Assembly: GCA_000310025.1 (NCBI GenBank)
Contig: FN649758.1
Span: forward strand, 1,741,996 to 1,788,721
Reading direction: 5' to 3'
DNA length: 46,726 nucleotides
From: Ectocarpus siliculosus
Taxonomy: Eukaryota; Sar; Phaeophyceae; Ectocarpales; Ectocarpaceae
Position numbers and translations under genes: made by a program. This document shows positions 1-12,189 of the stretch, one piece after another. A model generated the notes under the pieces. The model saw only the letters and a program-made list of their open reading frames with translations. It searched no databases and was not told the DNA's origin. The stretch's first letter is position 1. Each line of letters starts with the position of its first letter.

Positions 1-35
1 AAAGGAGAGGATATCCGGTACCGTCCTTGTAGGTA

Positions 36-266
36 ATGAGAAAGAGTGGCAGGTACTATTTGGGGACTTGGGCACCTGACACGATTGATGTACGTGCAGT
101 AAGATATATTCCCTTCACGGGAGGAAACAGCATTCTTGGTTGCTGTATGGAGGGGAAGAGAGGGAGACAGTATTTATTGGGAGAGAGGCAGAGGCATGAT
201 AGAAAGGGCGTCTGCGGGAGTTATGCTCTCGCTGTCTTCGCTCGGGCTTTAGGAAAACTAAACTAA
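36..266 (+). other. 76-codon ORF repeated in array units
   Basis: An ATG-initiated frame of 76 codons starts 35 bases into unit 1. It recurs intact at 1215-1445 (identical protein) and 2399-2629 (one Ile to Val change). In unit 4 (from 3581) a C-to-T change makes an early stop. No domain was recognised. It is Arg/Gly-rich with four Cys. Because the DNA of the units is itself nearly identical, conservation of the frame is not evidence of selection. It is probably a chance frame in a satellite, listed because it is the longest ATG frame shared by three units. Confidence 0.2.
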
Positions 267-2660
267 ATGCAATTGGAAAGATAACTGTAAACGTTGAGTT
301 TCGTTTTTCTCCCAGAGCAAAACCATTGTATCGTTTTCATCGTTTGCTGGGACGCCTCGTGTCGACTGATATTGAAAGAAACCCTATTCCAGTAGGTCGG
401 TCTATACGGACAATCGCCAAACCTTCCGCTTCTACGTGGATGAATTCGGCGAGACTAGTCAAGCTACGGAGCAACGCCCGCAGCGAATACCGCCAGCATT
501 GTAGCCTTTAGAGTGTTTGGGGGTACTCCTCGCCCTGGTATACATATTGGATCGATTGCAGCTTTTGCTGGGACGCGTCTCGACTGTCATTGGGAACGTG
601 ACCCGTGGGTCGAACTTGGCTCATTTTTGGAGGGAACTGATGGCGCAGCCAACATATGAGTGCAAGCTCATGGGAGATTTCGAGCGAACGCACGCGTGAA
701 CACTCCGCTGACCGTCACGTGCAACCAAGCGACCTCGTTGGCGAACTCGAGATGTATCGCCAACGTGTCGACGTGTTGAGGTTGACATGATTGGTCAGTG
801 CGAAACATGTCCTAGTGCGTACCACTCGAAAAGGGAGAGGGATCATGATTTGTTGTCGCGACACCACCTACCAAGGTCTTATAAAAACGTGGAGTCAGTG
901 GTTGGCCGTCAAGTCATTTCGGTGGTCCCTCTTGCGCCATAGCGTTCTTCACAGCAAGGCGGATGTATTTGTTCGTCAAGAATTGGATAGAGGTTGTAAT
1001 CAGTGGTCACGTTTCGTTGTGTTCACAGAGTCTTCGCGTGCCAGAGAGAGAAAGTAGCGCACAAACAACGAGCAAGGTGGACACATGGAAGGACCCTAGT
1101 GACTTTGCGAGCCTCAAGAGCTGATAACAAGTAGAGAATACACTGCCACCCACCCACGCCTTTCCTTTCGAAGGCGGCGAAAGGAGAGGATATCCGGTAC
1201 CGTCCTTGTAGGTAATGAGAAAGAGTGGCAGGTACTATTTGGGAACTTGGGCACCTGACACGATTGATGTACGTGCAGTAAGATATATTCCCTTCACGGG
1301 AGGAAACAGCATTCTTGGTTGCTGTATGGAGGGGAAGAGAGGGAGACAGTATTTATTGGGAGAGAGGCAGAGGCATGATAGAAAGGGCGTCTGCGGGAGT
1401 TATGCTCTCGCTGTCTTCGCTCGGGCTTTAGGAAAACTAAACTAAATGCAATTGGAAAGATAACTGTAAACGTTGAGTTTCGTTTGTCTCCCAGAGCAAA
1501 ACCATTGTATCGTTTTCATCGTTTGCTGGGACGCCTCGTGTCGGCTGATATTGAAAGAAACCCTATTCCAGTAGGTCGGTCTATACGGACAATCGCCAAA
1601 CCTTCCGCTTCTACGTGGATGAATTCGGCGAGACTAGTCAAGCTACGGAGCAACGCCCGCAGCGAATACCGCTAGCATTGTAGCCTTTAGAGTGTTTGGG
1701 GGCACTCCTCGCCCTGGTATACATATTGGATCGATTGCAGCTTTTGCTGGGACGCGTCTCGACTGTCATTGGGAACGTGACCCGTGGGTCGAACTTGGCT
1801 CATTTTTGGAGGGAACTGATGGCGCAGCCAACATATGAGTGCAAGCTCATGGAAGATTTCGAGCGAACGCACGCGTGAACACTCCGCTGACCATCACGTG
1901 CAACCAAGCGACCTCGTTGGCGAACTCGAGATGTATCGCCAACGTGTCGACGTGTTGAGGTTGACATGATTGGTCAGTGCGAAACATGTCCTAGTGCGTA
2001 CCACTCGAAAAGGGAGAGGGATCATGATTTGTTGTCGCGACACCACCTACCAAGGTCTTATGAAAACGTGGAGTCAGTGGTTGGCCGTCAAATCATTTCG
2101 GTGGTCCCTCTTGCTCCATAGCGTTCTTCACAGCAAGGCGGATGTATTTGTTCGTCAAGAATTGGATAGAGGTTGTAATCAGTGGTCACGTTTCGTTGTG
2201 TTCACAGAGTCTTCGCGTGCCAGAGAGAGAAAGTAGCGCACAAACAACGAGCAAGGTGGACACATGGAAGGACCCTAGTGACTTTGCGAGCCTCAAGAGC
2301 TGATAAACAGTAGAGAATACATTGATTGCTACCCACCCACGCCTTTCCTTTCGAAGGCGGCGAAAAGGAGAGGATATCCGGTACCGTCCTTGTAGGTAAT
2401 GAGAAAGAGTGGCAGGTACTATTTGGGGACTTGGGCACCTGACACGATTGATGTACGTGCAGTAAGATATGTTCCCTTCACGGGAGGAAACAGCATTCTT
2501 GGTTGCTGTATGGAGGGGAAGAGAGGGAGACAGTATTTATTGGGAGAGAGGCAGAGGCATGATAGAAAGGGCGTCTGCGGGAGTTATGCTCTCGCTGTCT
2601 TTGCGCGGGCTTTAGGAAAACTGAACTAAATGCAATTGGAAAGATAACTGTAAACGTTGA

Positions 2661-2876
2661 GTTTCGTTTGTCTCCCAGAGCAAAACCGTTGTATCGTTTC
2701 ATCGTTTGCTGGGACGCCTCGTGTCGGCTGATATTGAAAGAAACCCTTTTCCAAGTAGAACGGTCTATACGGACAATCGCCAAACCTTCCGCTTCTACGT
2801 GGATGAATTCGGCGATAGACTGGTCAAGCTTAGGAGCAACGCCCGCAGCGAATATCGCCAGCATTGTAGCCTTTAG
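2661..2876 (+). pseudogene. Degenerate coding-like frame in array unit 3
   Basis: In unit 3 only, small indels keep one plus frame open for 71 codons, without an ATG, ending at TAG 2874-2876. It reads through a stretch containing RTVYTDNRQTFRFYVDEFGD. The same DNA in units 1, 2 and 4 is frameshifted. This could be the least decayed trace of a protein gene from which the satellite arose, or chance. No family was recognised. Confidence 0.15.
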
Positions 2877-4500
2877 AGTGTTTGGGGGCACTCCTCACTC
2901 TGGTATACATATTGGATCGATTGCAGCTTTGGCTGGCATGCGTGGTCTCGACTGTCATTGGGAACGTGACCCGTGGGTCGAACTTGGCTCATTTTTGGAG
3001 GGAACTGATGGCGGAGCCAACATATGAGTGCAAGCTCATGGGAGATTTCGAGCGAACGCACGCGTGAACACTCCGCTGACCGTCACGTGCAACCAAGCGA
3101 CCTCGTTGGCCAACTCGAGATGTATCGCCAACTTGTCGACGTGTTCAGGTTGACATGATTGGTCAGTGCGAAACATGTCCTAGTGCGCACTCGAAAAGGG
3201 AGAGGGATCATGATTTGTTGCCGCAACACCACCTACCAAGCTCGAATAAAAATCGTGGAGTCAGTGGTTGGCCGTCAAATCATTTCGGTGGTCCCTCTTG
3301 CTCCATAGCGTTCTTCACAGCAAGGCGGATGTATTTGTTCGTCAAGAATTGGATAGAGGTTGTAATCAGTGGTCACGTTTCGTTGTGTTCACAGAGTCTT
3401 CGCGTGCCAGAGAGAGAAAGTAGCGCACAAACAACGAGCAAGGTGGACACATGGAAGGACCCTAGTGACTTGCGAGCCTCAAGAGCTGATAACAAGTAGA
3501 GAATACATTGCCACCCACCCACGCCTTTCCTTTCGAAGGCGGCGAAAAGGAGAGGATATCCGGTACCGTCCTTGTAGGTAATGAGAAAGAGTGGCAGGTA
3601 CTATTTGGGAACTTGGGCACCTGACACGATTGATGTACGTGCAGTAAGATATATTCCCTTCACGGGAGGAAACAGCATTCTTGGTTGCTGTATGGAGGGG
3701 AAGAGAGGGAGATAGTATTTATTGGGGGAGAGGCAGAGGCATGATAGAAAGGGTGCTGAAAGGTGTCTGCGGGAGTTATGCTCTCGCTGTCTTCGCCCGG
3801 GCTTTAGGAAAACTAAACTAAAATGCAATTGGAAAGATAACTGTAAACGTTGAGTTTCGCTTGTTTCCCAGAGAAAGCCTGGTCTATACGGACAATCGCC
3901 AAACCGTCCGCTTCTACGTGGATGAATTCGGCGAGACTAGTCAAGCTACGGAGCAACGCCCGCAGCGAATACCGCCAGCATTATAGCCTTCGACGTGTTT
4001 AGGGGCGCTCCTCACTCTGGTATACATATTGGATCGATTGCAGCTTCTGCCTGGACACCGCGTCTTGACAGTCATTGGGAACGTGACCCGTGGGTCGAAC
4101 TTGGCTCATTTGAGGGAACTGATGGCGCAGCCAACATATGAGTGCAAGTTCTGGGGTATTCCGAGCGAACGCACGCGTACATGTTTCGCTGACCATCACA
4201 TGCAACCAAGCGACCTCGTTGGCCAACACGAGATGGATCTCCAACGTGTCGACCGACGTGTTCAGGTTGACATGATTGGTCAGTGCGAAACATGTCCTGG
4301 TGCGTACCACTCGAAAAGGGAGAGGGATCATGATTTGTTGTCGCGACACCACCTACCAAGCTCGAATAAAAACGTGGAGTCAGTGGTTGGCCGTCAAATC
4401 ATTTCGGTGGTCCCTCTTGCTCCATAGCGTTCTTCACAGCAAGGCGGATGTATTGTTCGTCCAGAAATGGATAGAGGTTGTGACCAGTGGTTACGGGTGA

Positions 4501-5147
4501 CCGACGTTTCCGCTTCTACGTTGATAGATTTCGTCGGTAGAGGAGTCCAGCCCTCGGGGCGATGCCGATTGTGGCCAGTGTTTTGTGCGGAATCGGGCAG
4601 GCAATGACGTCATCCTGATACAGCGACCAACGGCATCGACGTTCGCTCGCAAGGAAGATCGGCTGGGGCGTCGGGTACGTACGCCGCACGCCTTTCCGAC
4701 CCGGGCTGGTGACGTTGCCGGAATGAACGTCGCCGGCGGACATCACGCCATTCACGCGTGAAGAAGGGAGCAGGCTAAGCCAGAACCCCCAAACGGCGAT
4801 ACTATCGGAATCGGCGCATCACTCGCCGCCAGCGCTGCACGTAGCGCGTCGACAACAGAATGGACCAAGAGGTATACTGTGGACGGGTAGACTAAAGGAT
4901 CGTCTGCGGTGTAGATACGCTGATTCCGAGAAGATCATGAACCACACCACCATAACATTAACGAACTGGAATATGAAGCGGTAGAGGTAATTTCAAACGG
5001 GAGCACCCGCAAACCAGCACCACACGCACGGTCATGGTCATGGAACACCGCCCGCCGGCACGAGAGGTATTGACGACGCGACGATGATTCCAACAGCGGT
5101 ACAGGGTGGTTTCAGGCAACGTGCATGGTTCACACAAGGGGGCAGCC
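4501..5147. other. Edge of the array; no gene seen
   Basis: Close similarity to the 1.18 kb unit stops near 4500. A short stretch at 4508-4530 (TTCCGCTTCTACGT) still resembles unit positions near 425-440, so this may be a much-diverged relative. A minus-strand frame at 4516-4755 (79 codons) has no recognisable content. I see no gene here. Confidence 0.5.
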
Positions 5148-5267
5148 ATGCCTTCGACTATGCTGGCGGCCGCCGAGTCGACAGGTGGGACATCAAAGAT
5201 CACGTTCGAGGACGTCAAGAAACGCCTGATCAGCGAGATTTCAGACGCCGAGTGCACCCCACGCTGA
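5148..5267 (+). pseudogene. Possible retroelement gag-like remnant
   Basis: A 39-codon frame (ATG 5148, TGA 5265) contains SKITFEDVKKRLISEISD. This resembles the helix in Ty1/copia Gag polyproteins that precedes the zinc knuckle region. After the stop another frame continues with a Cys-x-x-Cys-like stretch (near 5276). The call rests on general resemblance only. No reverse transcriptase, integrase or LTR was found around it, so at most it is a scrap. Confidence 0.2.
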
Positions 5268-6339
5268 ACACACTTGCCCTGTGTGCAAGCTCACCGAGCC
5301 TGGTGACAGTGAGTTACAAGACGCGAGTGATCTGGCCGACATAGGCACGAGAACTGGGCTCGGTCTATTCATCCTACAAACCTATTTCGAGATAGCAGTT
5401 GAGTTTTTTTCCGAGTGTGAGTCTATTCTCTCACTTGAATGTCATAAACACGTACGTGCAGCGGTTGTTGTTTTTATCTACGGTATGCGCAAAAGTGCTA
5501 GAAGTACAAATAACGAAAAGGTAAGAATGGGCTAAAGTGGGTTGCTTTTTTCGCGATGGGTCCACTGTTCGAGAGTCCCGCAAGGGCTCATGTCAATTTC
5601 ATTTTCTCAAACCCTCAACTATCGCCCGGACAAGTATGAATCTGTAACTTTTCAAGAATCGAAGAACCGGCCGTTTCGTGTTTCTTTCTCGTTCGATTTT
5701 ATCTAGTGGAACAAGAATAAACACGGAATGGTGGATTCTTCGAAAGTCCCGCGATGAAAAGAAAGACTAACACTTCTCGGAGCCAATAATACGCTGCCGT
5801 GAGCGGGTCAAAATATATATATCTGCATGTGAACTTGCTGATGACCATTTTCTGGAACGCTTTCCGTGAACCAGCTAGAGGTACTACTACAACGAAGAAT
5901 CTCGTTTTCTGAAGGATTTCACGATTCAATGGGCGGATGTTATTCATTGCTTATGAGAAAACGTTGTATGAAATACACATGCACACACACGTGTGATTGC
6001 TCCGTTTACCACCGTGTGAGAAACAAAGCAAGACCGTGCAGGCTTAGACAAGTCACTGGCGTGTAGAAGAGTTTTCGAGATCGACAGGAACAAACGTCAC
6101 CACGCACAAGAGAGCGTGAGCACGAAAAGAATAACAACAGAAGGATGGATTTGAGGTCACATATTATGTTTCCGTCGTTGCTCGCGAACACGGGGGGGGG
6201 GAAAGACCATGCGCATCGGAGGCTGGAAGACGAACACCATAGCGAAGCGCTACATCGGGGCTAATACTCGCTCAAGGCGGGTAAGAGTAAGAGTAAACGG
6301 AATGCGGCAGTATGCAGTCAGTCGCTTTCGAGGCACCAT
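5268..6339. other. Gene-poor, AT-richer stretch
   Basis: Only short frames without recognisable domains occur on either strand. There is a G10 run near 6191. Nothing else was recognised. Confidence 0.5.
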
Positions 6340-7400
6340 TGTCGCCGGTCTTTGCGGCGACTTGGTCGGCGTGCATGCCCGTAAGAGCAATGAACGCTAG
6401 TTTTGGGTGAGCCCCAGTTCAACGCATACATACGTGGGCCGATGGATGGTCACACAAAATATTTACACCATGACGGCGTTTGGGCGGGATCAGCGGCCGC
6501 CGCTGAAGGTTTCGCCCAATCCTACACTTCCAAAGGAATTTCACTCCGAGAAAGAGAAACAGAATGAATCTCTCACCATGTGAGACTTCTCCTGAGACCC
6601 TGGGGATTTTTCTCGTGGGTCTCACAGTATTAGTGGATCACGGAGAATTACTAGTCATCATGAGACCCATCCCTTGTTGCCGGATTTGATGCAATTTGAT
6701 CGGCGTACGTACAGCATGCCAGGAACAACAGTCGATGCAAGTTTCGGGTGAGCCTCAATTCAACGCGTACCTGGTCACGCAAAATATTTTCAATCGATCG
6801 AATTTTGGGCGGGGTCACCGGCCACCACAGGAGGCCTCGCCAAATATAATACTTGCGCAATGTATAAATGGTCCAGTCCGAGGAAGGGTATAGATCGCGT
6901 CAAGAGATGCCATTACAATAGAATGAGTTTCTCACCATACGAAAGAACTCTCTTTTGACACCCCGGAGATTTTTCTCAGTGGAGTGGAGTACTGTAGTTC
7001 ATCATGGAGGATCATGATGCATCATGATAATCCCTTGTCGCCGGACTTTGAGGCGATATTTAGTTGGCGTGCATATGCATACCCGAAAACGGTACCAACC
7101 CCCAAGTTTTGGGTGTCTCAATTCAATGCAGACCCGGCCGATGGCCACAAAAATATAGACAACCTAACGAAGTTTGGGCGGGGTCGCCTGCTGCCGCAGG
7201 AGGCCTCGCCACATCATCCCATGCTGCCATTAAATAATATTTTCCGAAGGAGAGAATACAACCATCATCGCGAGATGATACCGTTCGTCTAAAAAAATTC
7301 TCGATATTCACCATGAGATTTCTCTTGAGACTCCGGAGACTTTCTCCTGGATTTCACAGCATTAGTGCATCATGGACATGATGCATCATGGGATCACATA
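6340..7400. repeat. Three diverged ~340-365 bp tandem repeats
   Basis: The same succession of blocks occurs three times: a GGCGTGCATGC-like block, a GTTTTGGGTGAGCC-like block (6401, 6741, 7106), a TTTGGGCGGGGTC-like block (about 6479, 6804, 7164), a gag-gat-tttctc block with 'gagac..ccggagattttt' (about 6600, 6955, 7325), then a CATCATG-rich end. Spacing is about 340 and 365 bp. The copies are clearly related but much diverged, so this is an old tandem triplication. No coding content was recognised. Confidence 0.75.
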
Positions 7401-8470
7401 ATATTATGAAAAAGAAATAAGAAAAAAAACAATATTAAGAACAGTTGAAAAGCATGGGGCACCATGAGACCTCATAATGCACCGTAAGGTCTCCTGACGT
7501 GTTTCATGAAAATGTCACGGAGCACGATGAGGACTGACACCATTCATTGAAGAATAACTAATTGTGAATTCTTTGACTACTCTCATCAAATATATATTGC
7601 TTAGGGTTAAGGGAAAACATGATATGCATGCATGCATGCTCGCTTGGTCTCATGGCGCGTCAAGGTCCTCACGAACTTTTTTTAGAAAAAACACAAGGGA
7701 CTACTACTATATATAGTGTGCGACACGAGGGAACGGTGCACCACACGCGATGATGATGCATCATGAGATCCGCGGCAACAAAATACAAAATGATCATGCA
7801 TCATGCGTAGTCTCGATCCCATGAGGGCCGTGAGGAAAGATTGAGAATTACCTCTCTCTCTCGAGATTTGCACGGCGTAGCATCATCGAGTCCTATCCAT
7901 ACAGTGCACCACCTTCCACCTACCTTCAAAAATGTTTTCACCTTTCATTGTAGATCATCGCTTACCACCATGATGAGTAATTCACTCCGTCTTTGTTGCG
8001 TTGTTTTCCTTGATTGGTTGTCGATTATTGACATGGTGTGCACAACGATGCAACCATCATACATTCATCTACTACATCGAATAATGACGCGGTCGGCATA
8101 GGCCATACAGACAGCAGTCAGTCCCAGCTTTTCTTTTCTTTTTACCCTTCCTTTCCTTCCTTGTCGAAAATAGGGGAATAAGTTGAATTCATCACTATGA
8201 TTGGATGAACTTCATGAAACATTTCGGGGTATGTATGCATATAAATATGTACCACATATAATATTACCTTGGCCCACAAATCAGCGACACACACACTATG
8301 AAAAAAACATGACACATTATTTCATGTTGCGAGGGAGATAATTTAACGGGCCGTCATGGTTCCTCATTCATTCCTCATGGTGCCTCACATGGATGGATGG
8401 ATGGATGGATGGCACACGGTGACATTTTTCTCATGGTGCACCACATGAGGCGCCTTTTTCACTAAATTTT
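7000..8470. repeat. Zone rich in ATGATGCATCAT-type palindromes
   Basis: Perfect palindromes with an ATGATGCATCAT core occur at 7012-7027 (16 bp), 7377-7390 (14 bp) and 7753-7764. A near-palindrome, CTCATGGTGCACCACATGAG, is at 8432-8451. Partial forms (catcatg, ggtgcacca, catgcatcatg) are scattered between them, and TGCATGCATGCATGC is at about 7625. They may be protein binding sites or the decayed ends of small elements. No gene was recognised in 7400-8470. Confidence 0.55.
8389..8412. repeat. (ATGG)6 microsatellite
   Basis: Six perfect ATGG units. Confidence 0.95.
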
Positions 8471-8486
8471 CTTCAAAACAGGGTCA

Positions 8487-8504
8487 CAGCAGCAGCAGCA
8501 GCAG
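8487..8504. repeat. (CAG)6 microsatellite
   Basis: Six perfect CAG units in non-coding sequence. Confidence 0.95.
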
Positions 8505-11500
8505 TTTAAAGTTTTTACGTATGTTTTAATCGCCTGAAACAACTTTATTGGAAGGGAACACAACAAAAAGACAACAAATAATTAATCATCAGGTCATTGA
8601 AAAATAAAATAGATAAAGCCCCTGCCTTAGTTCCGCCTCCATGAATGGCCGTGAAGAAGGCGGTGCACCACCAGAAGCAGCCCCTCCGCCGCCGTGGGTG
8701 GTGTCGGGGGAAGAGGAGGATGCCATGACGACTGTGTCCGTCTTGAGGTGCACAAATAGCTCCTGTACGTGTGTATAGCGCGCACACAGCAGCAGCAGTT
8801 AGTTTCAGAGAGCAAATGAAAGCGCAAGGAAGGTATGCAGCTAATTAGACACCCTCTCTATTGTTTCGTCATCACATCATCACCTCGCCGAGATCATTTT
8901 TTTTCATGGACGGGAGGATCGCTTCGCATTTATTTTTTTGTGAAGGTAGTTGCACGCGACGGATGCCGGCACTCTAACAGTCAGGCACCTACATAGAGGT
9001 TTGTTTGCAGGAAGCGTCGACTGCTTGATGGCAAGCACCAGGTCGATCAGACATGCATGAAGGCCTTTGGTCCACTGCTCTCTCTACATTACATATCGCT
9101 CCAGAATATATGTAGATTACTTGGTACCGCTGAATGAAGCGGTAGATCAGGTCAATCATTGCATACTTTGTAGCCGCCTGCCACTGCTGCTGCTGCTGTT
9201 TAAATACCTCACCGCACCGATCGAAGATATACATCCGCCTGCTGTCCCAGGTAAAGCTTGGCCCCCATGTTATGAACGCGGGACAGGGTTGCTACCTAAG
9301 AGACACGATTAGATACGGAGTATGCATAGAGCGGCGTGCTCCCCCTTGCGTCCGGTGGTGACATGTCTGTCGGATGAGTGCACTCATTTGCCAGCAAATT
9401 GTGTGTGAATTGCCGCGCACGACTGAAGAAGTCTTTCCACTTTTCGCTGGTGCGATGAAAATATCAATGGTGGCCAGAGACACAACAGACAGACAACCGC
9501 GACACGTGTGGCGGAAGAAGCGGAACCCCTCTCCCCTTCGTGAGCACACACTTGCGATAGGTACAAGGCCTAGAATCCATCACCATGAGACAAATCAAGT
9601 ACTACCGGGACTGGGTTGTTCGCGAGAGCCAGATCTCCTCAGCACACTAAAAAAGATCACGAGAGATGACCACAACCTTTTTCTGTTGCCGCACGGAACG
9701 CCGCATCGATCGGAGGGACAAATAAACGTAGAGAAAGAGCGTGGGCGTTGCAATCTGCGGCCGGCCGGATATCGTTTGACTTGGACTAGCGCTCATCACT
9801 GGGAGATCGCAGCAGGAGAGCTAACTCTCGTGGCCTCTCTTGCCTCTATATCCTTCATCTGTCAGGCCGGCTTGCAGCAGCAGCTACAGCAGTAGGCACT
9901 GTCGCAGGATTCCAGCCATGGATTTTCGATGGCACCCTGTGGCACCACGCCATTTTTCATTTCATTATTTATGAACCTGGTGTGAGCGCAGGCTGTAGCA
10001 ACAACGCAACACCGCGCCCGGCATCGGTGGGCGCCCCACGCAAACACGCAAGGAATTTTACCCTCCGCTACCCCTTAGCCCTCCTCGCTTCACGCACCTG
10101 CTCTGACGATCCGACGACCTAGCTCTGCCCCCTTCTTGATGTGCAGAGCTACAGCAGTAGAGCTCGACCCCAAAAAGAGCGGCAGCGTGAAGATCCCGCT
10201 GCACCCAACACCGATTGCAACAACGGCGCCGGGCTGCTGGGCACCGGCGAGCTCGAGCCAGAGTCAGGCCTCCACAATACTCTCGACCTCTGCCGCGCCG
10301 CTGCCCCTTGCTGTTGAGAATCTGGTTGCTCCCGGTTGGTTGTTGTGTGTGTGAGGGGCGGGGGCTGCAGCAGCAGCAGCATACGTATCCAGTGGGCCGA
10401 AAGATTACACCTGCACAGCCGCACCTGTACAATGCACCTGCAAGAGGCAGAAAAATAAAAAAAGAGAGAGAGCAGGTGGTCGATTGTTCCGTCGTGCCGT
10501 ACAATATTATATACCGGTCGTACATTCAACTTGAACGGTCGAGCACTTGCTTGCCCCCTCCCCCATGTTTTTTCTGTGGGTGGGGGTTTGGGTTGGGGTT
10601 GCCTATTGCAGTTCTGCGTGGAGCACCGCCACGTTGTGTTCAGGCACGCTCGGTACTTTGCGTGCATGTTCCCTTTCTGACACCATGAGAGCTACAGAGG
10701 TACAAGCACGGGGCACACGCACGACACGACGGGTTGTCTCAACAACTAATTCCAACATTCATTCCAACTGAAACATAACAACAGCAGCTATTCGTGGATC
10801 CTAGAGCGTACCACAGCAGGTGTGCGCAGACAAGTGAATGCGTTGTTTGCCAGCAGCAGTAATCAGCAGGTACCGTTCAAAGAGACGAGGCGGAGGAGTC
10901 GTAAATAATTTTACTCAGGCTTGTGTCATTTTAAGAAAAAAAGAAAAGAAAAAAGGCGAGGATGCGGGGATCGATTGGCGGATCGCGGTTCAACAAGAGG
11001 ACATTGGAGAACACATTGAAGTAGCGTAAAAAAATACTCCTGGTATATAAAAGCGGTTGATTGAAGAGTTCCTCCGTTGGTGCTTTAGTCTTGTGCTGTA
11101 AGGCGGCAGCATGATATGATTAGGATGCAAGAAGACACCAACTGCGCAGAAGTCGGTCCGCGTGTGTGTGAAGCTCACTCCCGGATCTTCGAGCTACTGC
11201 ATGGCCGTGGCTCTACTCTAGTTCAACTCCAACATTTTCACCCTACCGTGTGTAACTGGGCGTGCGTATACAGGAGTACCCTGGTGTGCCGTGGCATCGT
11301 GTTTACGTAACAAACTCTCGAACTAGGAGTATAGCCTCTTGTTCGCCCTCTGTATAGAGCTGGTGCTAGGTGAGGAGGTCTGTTTGCCGAGCGAGCCGCG
11401 TGGTCTGAGGGGTTTCAACAGGGGATGTTTTCGTGTTGGAAGCGCTTGTCCATCGCATCTCAATCACTGCGTGGTTTGTTTGCGTGGCGTGACGAAATCA

Positions 11501-11965
11501 AAATGTTCTGTCAGGACAGCAACGGCTTGATCCGGCCTCTAAGGCCCATGCCTAACGGCGTTCAGCAAGCCCGAAAACAAATTGAGACATGAGACAACAA
11601 AGCCATGTAACACCTGGAAGAAAAATCCATTTCGCAAAAATCAGGTTCTTTCGTATGAAATCTCCCCTTAAACGAACACGCTTACATCTGTCGATCTCAT
11701 GTTTCTCTCCGCAAGGTCACCGCGGGGACCGTAGAAAGGTGGATGGATGCGGGCGACGACCACAAACGACGACAAGCAAGCAAAAGATGAAGCACAAAAG
11801 CAGCCACAACCACCGATGCCACGATCTGGCTCCCCCCGAAAAAATGTCCCAATCTGTGGTGTTCCATGTTCGGAGTTTTCCAAAGCCGCCGGACGCCCAC
11901 GCTAACCGACACCCCCCCCAACAACACAGAGAAAAATCGTCACACACGATCGACGCAGCAAGGTA
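8505..11965. other. Intergenic region; no supported gene
   Basis: Short frames are present on both strands. The longest, 9374-9895 plus, is listed separately. None shows a recognisable domain or a convincing chain of splice sites. Small CAG/CTG clusters occur near 8787, 9185, 9876 and 10368. A 45-codon frame from ATG 8641 is Pro/Ala/Glu-rich and may be chance. Confidence 0.5.
9374..9895 (+). CDS. Unrecognised 173-codon ORF
   Basis: This is the longest ATG frame between the repeat zone and the FYVE gene. The product is basic, with no signal peptide, membrane segment or motif I recognise, and it ends in a Gln-rich tail encoded by CAG repeats (about 9874-9892). A splice-donor-like GATAG/GTACAAGG lies inside near 9560. 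No neighbour gives context. It could be a chance frame; treat it as hypothetical. Confidence 0.15.
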   Translation: MSALICQQIVCELPRTTEEVFPLFAGAMKISMVARDTTDRQPRHVWRKKRNPSPLREHTLAIGTRPRIHHHETNQVLPGLGCSREPDLLSTLKKITRDDHNLFLLPHGTPHRSEGQINVEKERGRCNLRPAGYRLTWTSAHHWEIAAGELTLVASLASISFICQAGLQQQLQQ

Positions 11966-12187
11966 CCCTAGGTTGCCTCAGATGCCACACCGCGTGGACC
12001 GATTTTCAAAGCTCGATTACCCCACGACGAAGAGGATGCTGAAATTGCAGTATACGTTTGTTATCGGAAAGCTCTCGACGAGACGGTTCCAATGCCGCCA
12101 TTGTCGGCACCGTCACTGATTCTCCTGCCGAGGTACCGAGCTTCGAAAATCGTTCCCAGGGGATGTGATATCTTACTCAACCTACGG
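11966..12187 (-). mobile_element. TA-flanked MITE, copy A
   Basis: A 222 bp element bounded by TA on both sides (11964-11965 and 12188-12189). Its ends are inverted repeats: left CCCTAGGTTGCCTCAGATGC, right the complement of CCGTAGGTTGAGTAAGATAT, each continuing through a block like GGACCGATTTTCAAAGCTCG. The core contains the family block GGAAAGCTCTCGACGAGACG. Internally it lies opposite to copies B and C. No transposase frame is present. It sits downstream of the 3' end of the FYVE gene. Confidence 0.85.
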
Positions 12188-12189
12188 TA

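Larger units (their letters stand above)
1..4500. repeat. Tandem array of ~1.18 kb units (about 3.8 copies)
   Basis: The motif AAAGGAGAGGATATCCGG recurs at about 1, 1180, 2364 and 3546, giving periods of 1179, 1184 and 1182 bp. Units 1 and 2 differ by only a few bases. Unit 3 carries more small indels. Unit 4 lacks about 60 bp of the unit (after about 3870), has further substitutions and loses homology near 4500. Each unit also holds a short internal duplication: TTTGCTGGGACGC occurs near 346 and again near 564. The array continues off the left edge. The high identity suggests recent amplification or homogenisation. No rRNA, snRNA or known transposase was recognised in the unit, so it is best called a large satellite or a tandemly amplified anonymous element. 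Confidence 0.93.

Noticed and set aside
11589-12119. 176-codon plus frame
   Set aside because: It runs into MITE copy A and has no recognisable content.
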